A stretch of DNA of 64,000 nucleotides from Pseudomonas viridiflava (GCF_900590755.1 NZ_UUOC01000047.1:124001-188000); one strand, 5' to 3'; positions 34,627 to 44,274 are shown, numbered from the stretch's first letter. Notes: generated by a model not told the origin, from the letters alone. Numbers and translations: made by a program.

Positions 34627-35397
34627 TCAAGCCGGATCTGCACCCGTGTCATCAAACGTCTGCTTATCGAGATTCAAGACCTTGTTCATTACGTCCTGAG
34701 CACTTCCCGTGCCTTCTGCGGTATGGGTCTTATAGTTGAAGTCGAGTGCTATCCAACCCTGCAACTTCACCTCATAACTATCGGGATATTGTGCCTGTTC
34801 AATAGCGGGCAAACCCTTGTAGTGCTCAAGCGCAGCAGCAAAGAAATTCGTCAGTTTTCCGGTTCCGTTATATTCCGCCATCGCATTGGCAGCAACTTTC
34901 TGTCGCCAGGCAGATTCCTGATCGAATGACTCTTCCCACGCCGCGCGGCGTTCATTAGTCGTAAAACTCCCACTGTCATCGTAGATAATCAATGAGAGCT
35001 GATCGCTAGACATACCGGCGAATGGGTTCTTACCGCTGCCATTGACGAATTGCGTTGCATTTTCCGCACGTGCCAACAACGCGGGATCCTGAGTGTCAGG
35101 GACTTCAGCATCATTGGCTTTTTTGTTGGCAAAATAACCATCACCGGCAATCTTGCTCAAAAGCTCAGTTGCTTTCGCGCCAAGCTCTTTTCTGCTCAAG
35201 CTCGAGTCCCTTGCCGCCGCACGCGCGGCACTCTCACTCAACTGCAGAGAGAGCGATGAGAGGATGCTGGTATCTTTCTGACTGCCAAGAGGTGCGCTCT
35301 CCGTTGCCGCCTGACTTTTCGTCAGTTCATCTTGGCTTACTGTCACGCTGGAAACCTGCGTGCCAGAGAGCATATTTGGTTTTAATGAAATGACCAA
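34627..35397 (-). CDS. Conserved hypothetical protein, polar, unknown
   Basis: A 256-residue hydrophilic protein without signal peptide or membrane segment. It is Ser/Thr/Gln-rich at the N-terminus (SVTVSQDELTKSQAATESAP), with a compact C-terminal part (LSLIIYDDSGSFTTNERRAA, ESAWRQKVAANAMAEYNGTG). I do not recognise a domain; the N-terminal composition recalls secreted or flagellum-related proteins, which is only an impression. TTG 35397 is preferred because GGGAGG lies 8 bases upstream; ATG 35430 lacks spacing. Confidence 0.65.
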   Translation of the reverse strand: MVISLKPNMLSGTQVSSVTVSQDELTKSQAATESAPLGSQKDTSILSSLSLQLSESAARAAARDSSLSRKELGAKATELLSKIAGDGYFANKKANDAEVPDTQDPALLARAENATQFVNGSGKNPFAGMSSDQLSLIIYDDSGSFTTNERRAAWEESFDQESAWRQKVAANAMAEYNGTGKLTNFFAAALEHYKGLPAIEQAQYPDSYEVKLQGWIALDFNYKTHTAEGTGSAQDVMNKVLNLDKQTFDDTGADPA

Positions 35398-35522
35398 TGT
35401 AACGTCCTCCCTGTTATTAGCCGCTATCATCCCTGGAACTGTCAGAACTCTGGATATCTATACCTGAACGAACAACGGCCTGCGTTCGATACTGGGCAAG
35501 GTAGCACTGTGGTGGAGTCGAC

Positions 35523-35834
35523 TCAAACGCTGCCCTCACGTTCGATCACCAGAATCCGTGCTTCTCCACGCGGATGCGCAACGTGTTCGCATCCAACCCC
35601 TGCGAAAAATACGTCGCCAACCGCCAATGTCACAACGCGCTCAATGCCTGACTCGCGATAATGCATATCTACCGTGCCATCGAGGACTGCGAAAACCTCC
35701 TCACCATCGTTGACATGCCACTTGTACGGCTGGTCGGTCCAGTGGAGGCGGACGGTGGTTCCGTCCATGTTAGCGATGTCATCAGCCCCCCAGGCGCGAG
35801 TGGCGGTGAAATCCTTGCTACGAATAACTCTCAT
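35523..35834 (-). CDS. Cupin-domain protein
   Basis: Single-domain cupin of 103 residues. Motif 1 is WTDQPYKWHVNDGEEVFAVL and motif 2 is GDVFFAGVGCEHVAHP, so metal ligands are at least partly kept. Function unknown; small cupins often act as isomerases, sensors or oxygenases. It precedes a membrane-protein gene on the same strand with a gap of 132 bases. Confidence 0.85.
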   Translation of the reverse strand: MRVIRSKDFTATRAWGADDIANMDGTTVRLHWTDQPYKWHVNDGEEVFAVLDGTVDMHYRESGIERVVTLAVGDVFFAGVGCEHVAHPRGEARILVIEREGSV

Positions 35835-35966
35835 TGATCGCGGTTCTCTAACAGGTAGTCATTTCCAGCAATTTACCAGAACCTCTGCCTCGCCACTGCT
35901 GGCCGCGAAGAAGACCCGGACTGTACGCACGTTGTTGCCGATTAAGTCGATCCCTCATGATCGGCC

Positions 35967-36734
35967 TTACTGGCGCCTGTTCGCCAGTCGTGCGAACAGG
36001 ACAGTAGCCGCAACGGCCATCAGCACACCCGTTGCAACGGCGGTGTAGACGCCCCACTGCAGCACCATGATTTTCAAGGCCAGGTAAAAACCGACGACCC
36101 CCACGGCGCCAATCGCGTTGCCTCGTACGATCGCCGCCAGTTCAGAGCGGCCACCCTGCACATGCGCAAACACCGCCAGCGGCCAGGCGATCACGGGGAT
36201 AGGTGCCAGGAACCCGCTGACGACTGGTCCCAGCCACTGCGCACCCGCGGTGATCAACAGCAGCAAACAAGTCGCCGTCAACATGCGCATCGGAATGATC
36301 CAGACAGGCGCGGGAACAGAACGTCCGGAGGGATTCCGGCAGACTTTGGAGGTGACGCCGAGAATCAGCGCAACCAGCAAGAGAGTCGATGCTATGGAAA
36401 CACCCAGTGACCCAATCCCGTTCATGCAGAAGGCGACGGCCACATAGAAGGCTAGCGCCGTCACGCACCCGATCACCGCCGATGTACGCTGAGTCACGGT
36501 GAAGTAAAACAGGTAAGTGGCCTGAATGGCCGCTACGCCCGCCAAGGCTCCCGGCACCGCCAGCGAGGCGAACCGAGGGCCTTGTTCGATGCTCAGGAAC
36601 AGCATGACCAGCGCGGAAGTCACCGGCAGCCCCGATAGCAGGCCGGCAATGTGTGTGCCCCAGCGTTTGCCGGCCAGGGAGATGGAAAGCATCAGCAGTG
36701 GGGTGATGATCAGCTTTAGATAGAAGGCGGTCAT
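35967..36734 (-). CDS. Polytopic inner-membrane protein, unknown
   Basis: A 255-residue protein with about eight or nine hydrophobic segments. The two halves look related: HIAGLLSGLPVTSALVMLFL in the first and VVSGFLAPIPVIAWPLAVFA in the second each carry a GxL..P[VI]P-like element, which suggests an internal duplication. A transporter role is possible but not shown. It is transcribed alone. Confidence 0.75.
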   Translation of the reverse strand: MTAFYLKLIITPLLMLSISLAGKRWGTHIAGLLSGLPVTSALVMLFLSIEQGPRFASLAVPGALAGVAAIQATYLFYFTVTQRTSAVIGCVTALAFYVAVAFCMNGIGSLGVSIASTLLLVALILGVTSKVCRNPSGRSVPAPVWIIPMRMLTATCLLLLITAGAQWLGPVVSGFLAPIPVIAWPLAVFAHVQGGRSELAAIVRGNAIGAVGVVGFYLALKIMVLQWGVYTAVATGVLMAVAATVLFARLANRRQ

Positions 36735-36905
36735 GGCGAGCGTCGTTATTCCTGATTGGAGGCGATCGTGTCAGGCAGATGTTTTTACACGCTCTGGGCC
36801 AAAAGCAGAAACTTGGAAAGACAGATTCATCATCCCAGCGCTCAACCTTGTGCGGCGGTCAGAAACGTCCGGACGACGAGCACACTCCTACGGAGACGTT
36901 CACAC

Positions 36906-37313
36906 TCACTTTACCGGCTTGACCAATGGCGCCTTGCCGTCCGATATCAGCCATGCCACCAACACCGCCGGGTTCGTCTTGCTGGGGTTACGCGTCACCC
37001 CATGCAATTGCCCCGGCGCTTCGTACCAGGCGTCACCGGCCTTGTAGGTGTGCACCGGGCCACCGTCCAGCGACGATTCCACTTCACCACTCACCACCAC
37101 GACAAACACCGGCCCTGGATGAGTATGCGGTTTCGACGTAGCGCCCGGCGCGAATTCCACCCGCAGCGCCTTGGCGTCGGTGCCAACCATGGCCGGCAAT
37201 TGCGCCTGCGCAACCGGCGTCACCGTTTCATCACCGGCACCGCCGCCATGGGCGTGGGCCAGACCCGTCAGCAGCCATAACGCCAGCGCGGTTACTCGCA
37301 AAGAGGCGTTCAT
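36906..37313 (-). CDS. Secreted cupin-domain protein
   Basis: Periplasmic or exported cupin of 135 residues. A signal sequence (MNASLRVTALALWLLTGLAHA) is followed by HGGGAGDET, a His/Gly-rich start of the mature protein. Cupin motifs are FAPGATSKPHTHPGPVFVVV and GDAWYEAPGQLHGVTRNPS. The ATG at 37313 has GGAG 8 bases upstream; this site lies at the end of the AhpD-like gene, so the two genes are coupled. Confidence 0.88.
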   Translation of the reverse strand: MNASLRVTALALWLLTGLAHAHGGGAGDETVTPVAQAQLPAMVGTDAKALRVEFAPGATSKPHTHPGPVFVVVVSGEVESSLDGGPVHTYKAGDAWYEAPGQLHGVTRNPSKTNPAVLVAWLISDGKAPLVKPVK

Positions 37314-37315
37314 GA

Positions 37316-37759
37316 TCATTGCTCCGGCTGCATGGCGAAACCGACACCGAAGCGGTTCCAGGCGTTGATAGTGGCGATGGCGAAGGTGAGATCGGCCAGT
37401 TCGCGTTCGCTGAAGTGCTCGGCCACCTGGTTGTAAATCGCTTCAGGAGCGCCCTTCTCGGCCAGCAAGGTCAGCGTTTCGGTCCACAGCAAGGCGGCAC
37501 GTTCACGGTCTGTAAAAAACGGGGTTTCGTGCCACGCCGACAGGGCAAAAATGCGTCGTGGGGTCTCGCCCAGCTTGATCGCATCGCGGGTGTGCAGATC
37601 AATGCAGTAGGCGCAGGCGTTGAGTTGCGAAGCGCGGATCTTGATCAGTTCGTGCAGCGACTTGTCCAGGGACGATTCGCCCATGGCTTTTTCCAGGCCC
37701 AGCAGGGCTTTGAAAGCGTGAGGGGCGACTTGTGCATAGTTAACGCGGGAGGTGGGCAT
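37316..37759 (-). CDS. AhpD-like carboxymuconolactone-decarboxylase-family protein
   Basis: Protein of 147 residues with the CMD fold. The redox motif CAYC with a downstream His (ASQLNACAYCIDLHTRDAIK) is that of AhpD-type alkylhydroperoxidases, which reduce peroxides with thiol electrons. ATG 37759 follows AGGAAA. It is the first gene of a pair with the secreted cupin and is divergent from a LysR gene, so peroxide or electrophile response is plausible. Confidence 0.9.
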   Translation of the reverse strand: MPTSRVNYAQVAPHAFKALLGLEKAMGESSLDKSLHELIKIRASQLNACAYCIDLHTRDAIKLGETPRRIFALSAWHETPFFTDRERAALLWTETLTLLAEKGAPEAIYNQVAEHFSERELADLTFAIATINAWNRFGVGFAMQPEQ

Positions 37760-37875
37760 GGAAATTTCCTTTAAAGTGGCCCGGTTTACTACCGGGGATG
37801 GGCTCACTTTATTGGTCGAGAAAACTTCGATAAACCGGCTAAACTCGGAAACATTAGACGACTATCCGGACAATC

Positions 37876-38664
37876 ATGGCTTTCGACCGACTCGACGCGA
37901 TGCGCGCGTTCTGCCGCATCGTTGAACTGGGCAGCTTTACCCGTGCGGCTGAGGCCCTGACGACAGCAAAAACCACGCTGTCCGGCCAGATTCAGGCCTT
38001 GGAAAACCAGCTGGGTGTGAAGCTCCTGCATCGCACCACCCGCCGAGTGACCGCCACCACGGACGGCGCCGCCTACTACGAGCGTGCGCGCACAGTCCTG
38101 GAGGATATCGACGAGCTGGAAGCCAGCGTCTCGCAGACGCGTACCGTGGCACGCGGCAAAGTGAAGGTGGATATGCCCTCGCCCGTCGGGCGCTTTTTAT
38201 TGATCCCCGCGTTGCCAGGGTTTGTTGGTCAATATCCGGATATCCAGTTAGACCTCGGCTGCAGCGAGCGGGTGGTGGATCTGGTGCAGGAAGGCATCGA
38301 CTGCGCCATCCGCGGCGGCGTAGTCACCGATCCTGATCTGGTGTGCCGACCCATCGGCCAGATGCGCTTTGTACTCTGCGCGTCGCCGCTCTACCTGAGT
38401 GAAAACCCACCGATCATCAGCCCGCAAGACCTCGCGCAGCTGCGCTTTCTGGCCTTTGTGTTTCCCGCCAGCGGTCGGCAGAACCCGGTGCGTTTGAGTT
38501 GCGGCGATGAAAGCGTGCTGATTGAACAGACTCCGGCCATGCGCTTCAACAGCGGTGGCGCTTATATGGCAGCGGCGGAAGCGGGCTTGGGTTTCGTGGC
38601 GGTACCGCTGTGCGAAGCCCAGGCGTTATTGGCAGATGGCAGATTGGTTCAGCTATTGCCCTAG
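37876..38664 (+). CDS. LysR-family regulator cut short by an in-frame TAG
   Basis: LysR regulator of 262 residues, against about 300 for the family. The HTH (MAFDRLDAMRAFCRIVELGS, LTTAKTTLSGQIQALENQLG) and most of the effector domain are intact. The frame ends DGRLVQLLP-TAG. Past the TAG the same frame continues with WRLASMPMSLVYPYSRRLSA and RVRAFTEW to a TAG at 38788, exactly the expected LysR tail. A single C-to-T change (CAG to TAG) explains it. The protein may be unstable, partly active or read through. It is divergent from the AhpD-like/cupin genes. Confidence 0.85.
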   Translation: MAFDRLDAMRAFCRIVELGSFTRAAEALTTAKTTLSGQIQALENQLGVKLLHRTTRRVTATTDGAAYYERARTVLEDIDELEASVSQTRTVARGKVKVDMPSPVGRFLLIPALPGFVGQYPDIQLDLGCSERVVDLVQEGIDCAIRGGVVTDPDLVCRPIGQMRFVLCASPLYLSENPPIISPQDLAQLRFLAFVFPASGRQNPVRLSCGDESVLIEQTPAMRFNSGGAYMAAAEAGLGFVAVPLCEAQALLADGRLVQLLP

Positions 38665-38830
38665 TGGCGTCTGGCGAGCATGCCGATGAGTCTGGTTTAC
38701 CCCTATTCGCGGCGGCTGTCGGCGCGAGTCCGGGCTTTCACGGAATGGGCGACGATCACGATGGGGCAGGATCCGCTTTGGCGTTTGTAGGGCGCGAAAT
38801 TATCCTTTCCATTCGGCGTGAGGTGCCAGC

Positions 38831-40294
38831 TCACCCACGTAGTAACCGACCTAATTGACGCGCCGCGTTCTTGGCCTGCGCACGTGTGAGCGCTGCAAAT
38901 CCCAATACAAACGCAGGTTCAAGCCTGATCTGATGGCAGGATTGTCGAAGGGGTTGCAGCACCAGCCCCAACTTCTCGGCACCTTTGATCAGCGCGCTTT
39001 CGTCCTGATCACCCAAAGGCCAGAGGATCAGATGAAACCCCGCATGTTCGCCACTGATGCGATAGCGGCCAGGCGCTTCAGCCATCAGCGTATCGAGCAC
39101 AATATCGCGTAGAACCTGATACTCCAGCCGTGACCGGCGCAGATGGCGCAGGAATGCAGGGCCGCGCATGAACTCTGCCAGACCCAGTTGCTCCGAAACC
39201 CCGACACTGCGCCCCACGGTGTGCCAAAGCGCCAGAATCTGCCGATGCAATTCAGGGGGCGCCAGCAGATAACCCAGCCGCAGGTTGGAAAATAACGCCT
39301 GATTGAAACTGCCGCAGTAGACCACGCGCTGCATCGAGTCGATGGACTTCAGGGCTGGCAACGGGGCGCTGTGGTAGTTGAATTCACTGTCGTAGTCGTC
39401 TTCGATAATCCAGGCATTCTGACGCTGGGCCCAATCAAGCAATTCCAGGCGTCGAGTGGCTGACATGATGACGCCCAGTGGTGACTGATGGGCAGGTGTC
39501 ACGTAGGCCAACTGGCACTCAATCGAGTCGGGGATATCGCGTAGATCAAGCCCTTGCTCATCAATGGGCGCATGCAGCAGGGTCGCACCGGCCTGTTCGA
39601 AGATGCGGTGAACCGCGGCGTATCCCGGATCCTCGACACAAACATGATCACCAGGCTTCAACACGCAGCGAGCAACCAGATCAATGCCATGGCGGATGCC
39701 GTTGGTGATCAGCACTTGGTCGGCATGACAGTCGATGCCTCGGTGACTGCGCAGATATCGGGCTATCTGCTCACGCAGCACCAACGCACCTTGTGGCTCG
39801 GCGCTGCACATCTGCTCAGGCTTCAATCCCGCCATGGCCCGCTGTAGATGCAATGCCCATTCGGCGGGCACGATCAATTGCGGATTGGCCAGGCGCGCAA
39901 CGAAAGGCACACCCACCTGCGTCCGATGCTCGGCGGCTCGTTGCAATGGCTGCTTTATAGTTTCAGCTGACGGGCTCGGGCGGACGGCACGCGAGTCGGA
40001 TACAGCCTTGAGATAAGTGTCAGGAATGACGGCGCTGACACGGCTGCCGGAGCCAACCTGGCGGACGATGTAACCCTCAAGCTGCAAGCGCTCGAAAACG
40101 TTCTCCAGCGTACCCCGGGCAATACCCCAGCGCTGACCAAGCGTTCGGGTCGACGGCAATCGATCACCCGCCTGCACGAGCCCATTCAGAATCGCGTCCC
40201 GTATCGCCAGGTATGCCCTCTCCTGCTTCGTCGCCGCAGCCCCTTCCGTTGGCAGAGGAAGCTCCATGGCCAGCGTCACCCTGCCTTTACTCAT
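38831..40294 (-). CDS. MocR/PdxR-type regulator (GntR HTH fused to aminotransferase fold)
   Basis: Fusion protein of about 487 residues. A GntR-type winged helix (ERAYLAIRDAILNGLVQAGD, LPSTRTLGQRWGIARGTLEN) is joined by a linker to a fold-type-I PLP domain with TNGIRHGIDLVARCVLKPGD and DDYDSEFNYHSAPL; GSFNQALFSNLRLGY replaces the usual Schiff-base SxxK region. MocR proteins use PLP to sense amines or amino acids. Starts at 40315, 40294 and 40267 are possible. It is divergent from the LysE exporter, its likely target. The gap contains TGGTCCATACCA. Confidence 0.85.
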   Translation of the reverse strand: MSKGRVTLAMELPLPTEGAAATKQERAYLAIRDAILNGLVQAGDRLPSTRTLGQRWGIARGTLENVFERLQLEGYIVRQVGSGSRVSAVIPDTYLKAVSDSRAVRPSPSAETIKQPLQRAAEHRTQVGVPFVARLANPQLIVPAEWALHLQRAMAGLKPEQMCSAEPQGALVLREQIARYLRSHRGIDCHADQVLITNGIRHGIDLVARCVLKPGDHVCVEDPGYAAVHRIFEQAGATLLHAPIDEQGLDLRDIPDSIECQLAYVTPAHQSPLGVIMSATRRLELLDWAQRQNAWIIEDDYDSEFNYHSAPLPALKSIDSMQRVVYCGSFNQALFSNLRLGYLLAPPELHRQILALWHTVGRSVGVSEQLGLAEFMRGPAFLRHLRRSRLEYQVLRDIVLDTLMAEAPGRYRISGEHAGFHLILWPLGDQDESALIKGAEKLGLVLQPLRQSCHQIRLEPAFVLGFAALTRAQAKNAARQLGRLLRG

Positions 40295-40394
40295 AATGGT
40301 CCATACCAGTTTCACTTATATGGCCCTATTGATCAGACCACTTGCGGCCTAGTGTAGCCGCATCTGCTCACTGAATCGCGCTCAAGGGTTTGCC

Positions 40395-41024
40395 ATGTTA
40401 CTCACTGATTATTTGCTGTTTGCACTTATCGCTGTGGCCCAGGTCGGCTCGCCGGGGCCTTCGACTATTTTCCTGATCAACAACGCGCTCATGTATGGCC
40501 CGGGACGCGCTGTGTTGATACTGACCGGAGATCTGGTGGCCATCGCGGTACTGGCAACATGCTCCCTGCTGGGGATTGACGCCGTATTGATGGCCAACCC
40601 AGGCGTGTTCATGGCGATAAAGCTCGCTGGCGCGGCTTATCTGGTGTGGCTGGGTATTCAGCAGTTTCGTCTGGGCCGCAACAGTCCGCGCAATAAAACC
40701 GAGGCGTCAGTCCCTGAACGCACTTCGGTTCTGTGGGGCAAATCATTCGTGGTCGGCATCAGCAATCCGAAGGCAATTCTGTTCTTCTCATCGTTGCTGC
40801 CACAGTTTGTAGGTAACCCGCAGGACGCCAATATCGGCTCGTTGCTGAGCTTGATCGGACTGTTTGTCCTGATCAAATTTCTGGTGTCCGGAAGTTACGC
40901 GCTCACCGCAAAAAAGATGGCAGACCGATTAGCCAAACCCGGCGCGGCACTCTGGGGCAAGCGGATTACCGGTTCTGTATTGATGGCGTTTGGGATGGTG
41001 ATGGGTGTCAATGCGTTCGAGTGA
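40395..41024 (+). CDS. LysE/RhtB-family amino-acid exporter
   Basis: Inner-membrane exporter of 209 residues with about six segments. The TPG-like N-terminal motif is VAQVGSPGPSTIFLINNALM, and SNPKAILFFSSLLPQFV is the conserved second signature. AAGGG precedes the ATG. It is divergent from a MocR-type regulator and only distantly similar to the exporter at 6360. Confidence 0.92.
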   Translation: MLLTDYLLFALIAVAQVGSPGPSTIFLINNALMYGPGRAVLILTGDLVAIAVLATCSLLGIDAVLMANPGVFMAIKLAGAAYLVWLGIQQFRLGRNSPRNKTEASVPERTSVLWGKSFVVGISNPKAILFFSSLLPQFVGNPQDANIGSLLSLIGLFVLIKFLVSGSYALTAKKMADRLAKPGAALWGKRITGSVLMAFGMVMGVNAFE

Positions 41025-41121
41025 GCGAGGTCTACTGATCGGTAAGTCTGGCGTCTCGACATCGGCGCTCAGGGTCTGCCAGAGTATCAACCCTCGTCTC
41101 CCCCTCGCGAAAGACAACGAC

Positions 41122-41571
41122 ATGATCCGGCCAGCCGAGACAAAAGATGAGCCTGCCATCAGACACTGCGCTGAACAGGCTTACGCTCGCTACATTCCCG
41201 AGATCGGTCGCAAACCCGCGCCGATGACGGCCGACTATGCAGCCCAGATCGCGGCAGGCATCGTCTATGTGGCGATGGATGAAGACGCAGGCTTTCAGGG
41301 CTTCGTGGTGTTTTATGCCCAGGACGACTCTGTCCTTCTGGAAAATGTCGCCGTCCTGCCCAGCGCCGCTGGACGCGGAGTCGGTAAATCACTGATCAGC
41401 TTCTGTGAAAACGCAGGCCGACAGCTCGGTATGCGTGCGGTGCATCTGTACACCAACGAGAAGATGACCGACAACCTCTCGATTTACCCCAGGCTTGGTT
41501 ATGTGGAAGTGGCACGGCGTACGGAGGACGGTTTCAAGCGCGTTTATTTTGAAAAACACTTGGTCTGGTGA
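41122..41571 (+). CDS. GNAT-family N-acetyltransferase
   Basis: Acetyltransferase of 149 residues. Motif A is VLLENVAVLPSAAGRGVGKSLISFCE with the GRGVGK acetyl-CoA loop, followed by HLYTNEKMTDNLSIYPRLGY. The frame is open back to 41005, overlapping the exporter stop, but ATG 41122 (MIRPAETKDEPAIRHCAEQA) gives the family's normal N-terminus. It may be co-transcribed with the LysE gene. Confidence 0.9.
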   Translation: MIRPAETKDEPAIRHCAEQAYARYIPEIGRKPAPMTADYAAQIAAGIVYVAMDEDAGFQGFVVFYAQDDSVLLENVAVLPSAAGRGVGKSLISFCENAGRQLGMRAVHLYTNEKMTDNLSIYPRLGYVEVARRTEDGFKRVYFEKHLVW

Positions 41572-41591
41572 AACGTGACGGCCTTTCGCCT

Positions 41592-42938
41592 TCAGGTATA
41601 AGCACCAATCACCCACCGAACCTGCTTCAATGCCTGCTCCAGAACCGGCAATTCAACGGATCCCAATGCCAGCCGTATCGCATGGGGTACGTGAGCGGCG
41701 GTGCAGAACGGTTCTGCAGTGGAGACCGAAATTCCCTCGCGCATCAAGGCGCTGGCAATCTGATCGGCGCGGGCATCTTCACAAAGCGGCACCCAGAGGA
41801 AGTACGAGGATCGATGGCCGATCTGGCCCAGTTCTCCCAAGGTTTGTTTCGCAATCAGCTGCCTGGCTTGAGCGTCACTGCGCTTCTCTGCTTCCAGCCG
41901 CGCCACCGTGCCGTCATCGAGCCATGAGCTGACGATCGCGGTAAGGATGCCTGGAGTGTTCCAGGTGGTTGCGCGGATGCTGCGCTCCAGAAGTGGCACC
42001 CGTTGCATGGGCGCGGCAACGAACCCGACACGCAGCCCGGTCGCGACGCTCTTGGAAATGCCCGAGATATAAATCGTGCGCTCGGGAGCAAGCTCGGCCA
42101 ATGGTTCGGGAGCGTCCTCGGCCAGGTAAGCGTAGGCGGCATCTTCGATGATATGCAGGTCGTATAGCCGGGCGATGGCCACCAGACGTTCGCGCTCGCT
42201 CAGCGGCATCACCCAGCCAAGCGGGTTGTGCAGGGTTGGCATCGTATAAATTGCGCGGACCGGTCTTGTCCGGCAAAGACGTTCCAGCGCGTCCAGGTCC
42301 GGGCCGCTCTGCCCGGCCGGAATCGGCAACACTTCAAGGTGAAGCGCCTGTGCAATGACTTTGAAACCCGAGTAGGTCAAGGCATCGGCGGCAATCACGT
42401 CGCCCGGATTGAGCAACGCCATCAAGGTCACGGCCAGCCCGTGCTGAGCACCGCTTACCAGCAGAACCTGAGACGCCTCGACCGAAAGCCCGCGCATCTT
42501 CAGATGCCGCGCGGCCGTAGCTCGCTCATGCAGGCGGCCGCCGTGAGGCTGATAGCGCAGCAACGACTCCAGGTCGCCAGACGAAGCCAATTGACGCAGT
42601 GCCCCGCGCAACATCTCGGTTTGCCCAGGGAGCGAGGGATAGTTGAAGTTGAGGTCGACGATGCCCGTGGCCACCTGCTGCTGATCAACGCCCAGCCCCG
42701 GCGGCAGTGAAGTTTCCCGAACAAAGGTGCCGCGTCCGGTCTCGCCGCTGACCAGGCCCATCTGCTCCAGCTCGGCGTACACCCGACTGGCCGTCACCAA
42801 CGCGAAGCCTTCCCGTCGGGCAAGCTCTCGATGGGTCGGCAAGCGTGTCCCCGGCAAGAGCTTTGCGCTGCGAATATCCGCCGCCAGGGCGTCGACAATG
42901 GACTTGTAACGTGAGCGAGCCATCGAAAGCGTATCCAT
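41592..42938 (-). CDS. MocR-type regulator (GntR HTH + aminotransferase domain)
   Basis: Fusion of 448 residues. The GntR helix-turn-helix is at about 8-75 (YKSIVDALAADIRSAKLLPG, LPTHRELARREGFALVTASR). The PLP domain has VSGAQHGLAVTLMALLNPGD and the lysine-bearing TIYISGISKSVATGLRVGFV, so Schiff-base formation is likely. It is divergent from the DMT exporter at 43007 across 68 bases and probably controls it. Confidence 0.9.
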   Translation of the reverse strand: MDTLSMARSRYKSIVDALAADIRSAKLLPGTRLPTHRELARREGFALVTASRVYAELEQMGLVSGETGRGTFVRETSLPPGLGVDQQQVATGIVDLNFNYPSLPGQTEMLRGALRQLASSGDLESLLRYQPHGGRLHERATAARHLKMRGLSVEASQVLLVSGAQHGLAVTLMALLNPGDVIAADALTYSGFKVIAQALHLEVLPIPAGQSGPDLDALERLCRTRPVRAIYTMPTLHNPLGWVMPLSERERLVAIARLYDLHIIEDAAYAYLAEDAPEPLAELAPERTIYISGISKSVATGLRVGFVAAPMQRVPLLERSIRATTWNTPGILTAIVSSWLDDGTVARLEAEKRSDAQARQLIAKQTLGELGQIGHRSSYFLWVPLCEDARADQIASALMREGISVSTAEPFCTAAHVPHAIRLALGSVELPVLEQALKQVRWVIGAYT

Positions 42939-43006
42939 GACAATTTTTTGATTGTCACACTCTAGCCCAATACGCTTGGCCCAAGTAAATCAGCCGGTGC
43001 CACCTC

Positions 43007-43903
43007 ATGGAACGTACAACCTCGCTTGCATCATCGCCACGGGACCAAAGCGCCAGCGGCTGGATCAATGGTTTTATAGGGGTACTGATTTTCAGCGGTT
43101 CATTGCCCGCTACCCGCGTCGCGGTGCTGGAGTTTGATCCGGTCTTTTTGACGGTCGCCCGGGCCATGATCGCAGGGTTTCTAGGCTTGGCGTTGCTGCT
43201 GATTTTCAAGGAAAAGCGCCCGAACCGGAGCCAGATCATGCCTCTGCTTTTGGTTGCCTTCGGGGTGGTGCTTGGATTTCCGCTGCTGACTGCCCTGGCG
43301 CTCCAGCAGGTGAGTTCCGCCCACTCCATTGTTTTCCTCGGCCTGCTGCCACTGACGACGGCGGTCTTTGGCGTGTTGCGCGGCGGTGAGCGACCTCGCC
43401 CTGGGTTCTGGGTGTTTTCGATCCTGGGCAGCCTGTTGGTAATTGGCTATGCACTGACGCAAGGCCTGACGGCATCGCCTCAGGGCGACTTGCTGATGCT
43501 GCTTGCCATACTGGTCTGCGGCCTGGGTTATGCGGAAGGGGCGAAACTGTCGAGGACACTGGGCGGCTGGCAAGTGATCAGTTGGGCGCTGGTGCTCTCG
43601 CTGCCGGTCATGGTTGCCATGACCGGGTACAAGATGCCCGCCTCGTTCTCGACTATCTCCGTGCCTGCATGGCTCAGCCTGGGCTACGTCTCGTTGTTCA
43701 GCATGCTGATTGGCTTTGTGTTCTGGTACCGAGGCCTCGCCCAGGGTGGCATCGCCGCCGTCGGGCAGCTCCAGTTATTGCAACCGTTCTTCGGCCTGGC
43801 CCTCGCGGCATCACTGCTGCATGAACAGGTGAGTCTGGGCATGGTCGGGGTGACTTTGGCGGTGATACTGTGCGTGGTCGGCGCACGAAAGTTTGCCCGG
43901 TAG
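43007..43903 (+). CDS. DMT-superfamily (EamA) exporter
   Basis: Inner-membrane carrier of 298 residues with about ten hydrophobic segments arranged as two EamA repeats. The first opens with GFIGVLIFSGSLPATRVAVL, the second with LLAILVCGLGYAEGAKLSRT. Family members export amino acids or metabolites. The ATG at 43007 is 68 bases from the divergent MocR gene. It ends 42 bases before the cobalamin riboswitch. Confidence 0.92.
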   Translation: MERTTSLASSPRDQSASGWINGFIGVLIFSGSLPATRVAVLEFDPVFLTVARAMIAGFLGLALLLIFKEKRPNRSQIMPLLLVAFGVVLGFPLLTALALQQVSSAHSIVFLGLLPLTTAVFGVLRGGERPRPGFWVFSILGSLLVIGYALTQGLTASPQGDLLMLLAILVCGLGYAEGAKLSRTLGGWQVISWALVLSLPVMVAMTGYKMPASFSTISVPAWLSLGYVSLFSMLIGFVFWYRGLAQGGIAAVGQLQLLQPFFGLALAASLLHEQVSLGMVGVTLAVILCVVGARKFAR

Positions 43904-43944
43904 GCACTCAGCCCGGTTTCCCTCGCACACTGCAATCGTCTACC

Positions 43945-44120
43945 ATCGCGCGCCGGTTCCCAAACGGGACTAATAGGGAATCCGAGGTGCCAGCCATGGC
44001 ATCAAACGGAACTGCCCCCGCAACTGTAGATGCCGAGCCTGCTCCTCACTGCCACTGGATGTCTTTCCGGGAAGGCTGGAGCCAGGCGATTACGCATCAG
44101 TCAGGAGACCTGCCGGCCCA
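43945..44120 (+). ncRNA. Cobalamin riboswitch
   Basis: Core elements appear in order: TAATAGGGAATCCG near 43971, GGAACTGCCCCCGCAACTGTA near 44007, a GCCACTGGAT segment with GGGAAGGC near 44050-44075, and the B12 box AGTCAGGAGACCTGCCGGC at 44099-44117. This aptamer binds adenosyl- or aquocobalamin and usually shuts off the gene behind it. The next gene (44275) is a periplasmic binding protein. A frame open across the whole aptamer is accidental. Confidence 0.93.
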
Positions 44121-44274
44121 GCACAAATCACTAACCGGCGGGGTGTCCGGGAAGGGCATCCTGACTGCGCGCATCACTTTGGTGGTGTGCCTCGCATCGC
44201 TTCGACAGCGATCCATGATGTGTTTCCAAGTCGTACACCTGCCCTGCGCGTACGATTCAAAAGGAGATTGCATC

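Noticed and set aside
43870-44274. In-frame N-terminal extension of the binding protein through the upstream region
   Set aside because: The stretch is a cobalamin riboswitch, and the signal peptide starts at 44275 behind AAGGAG.
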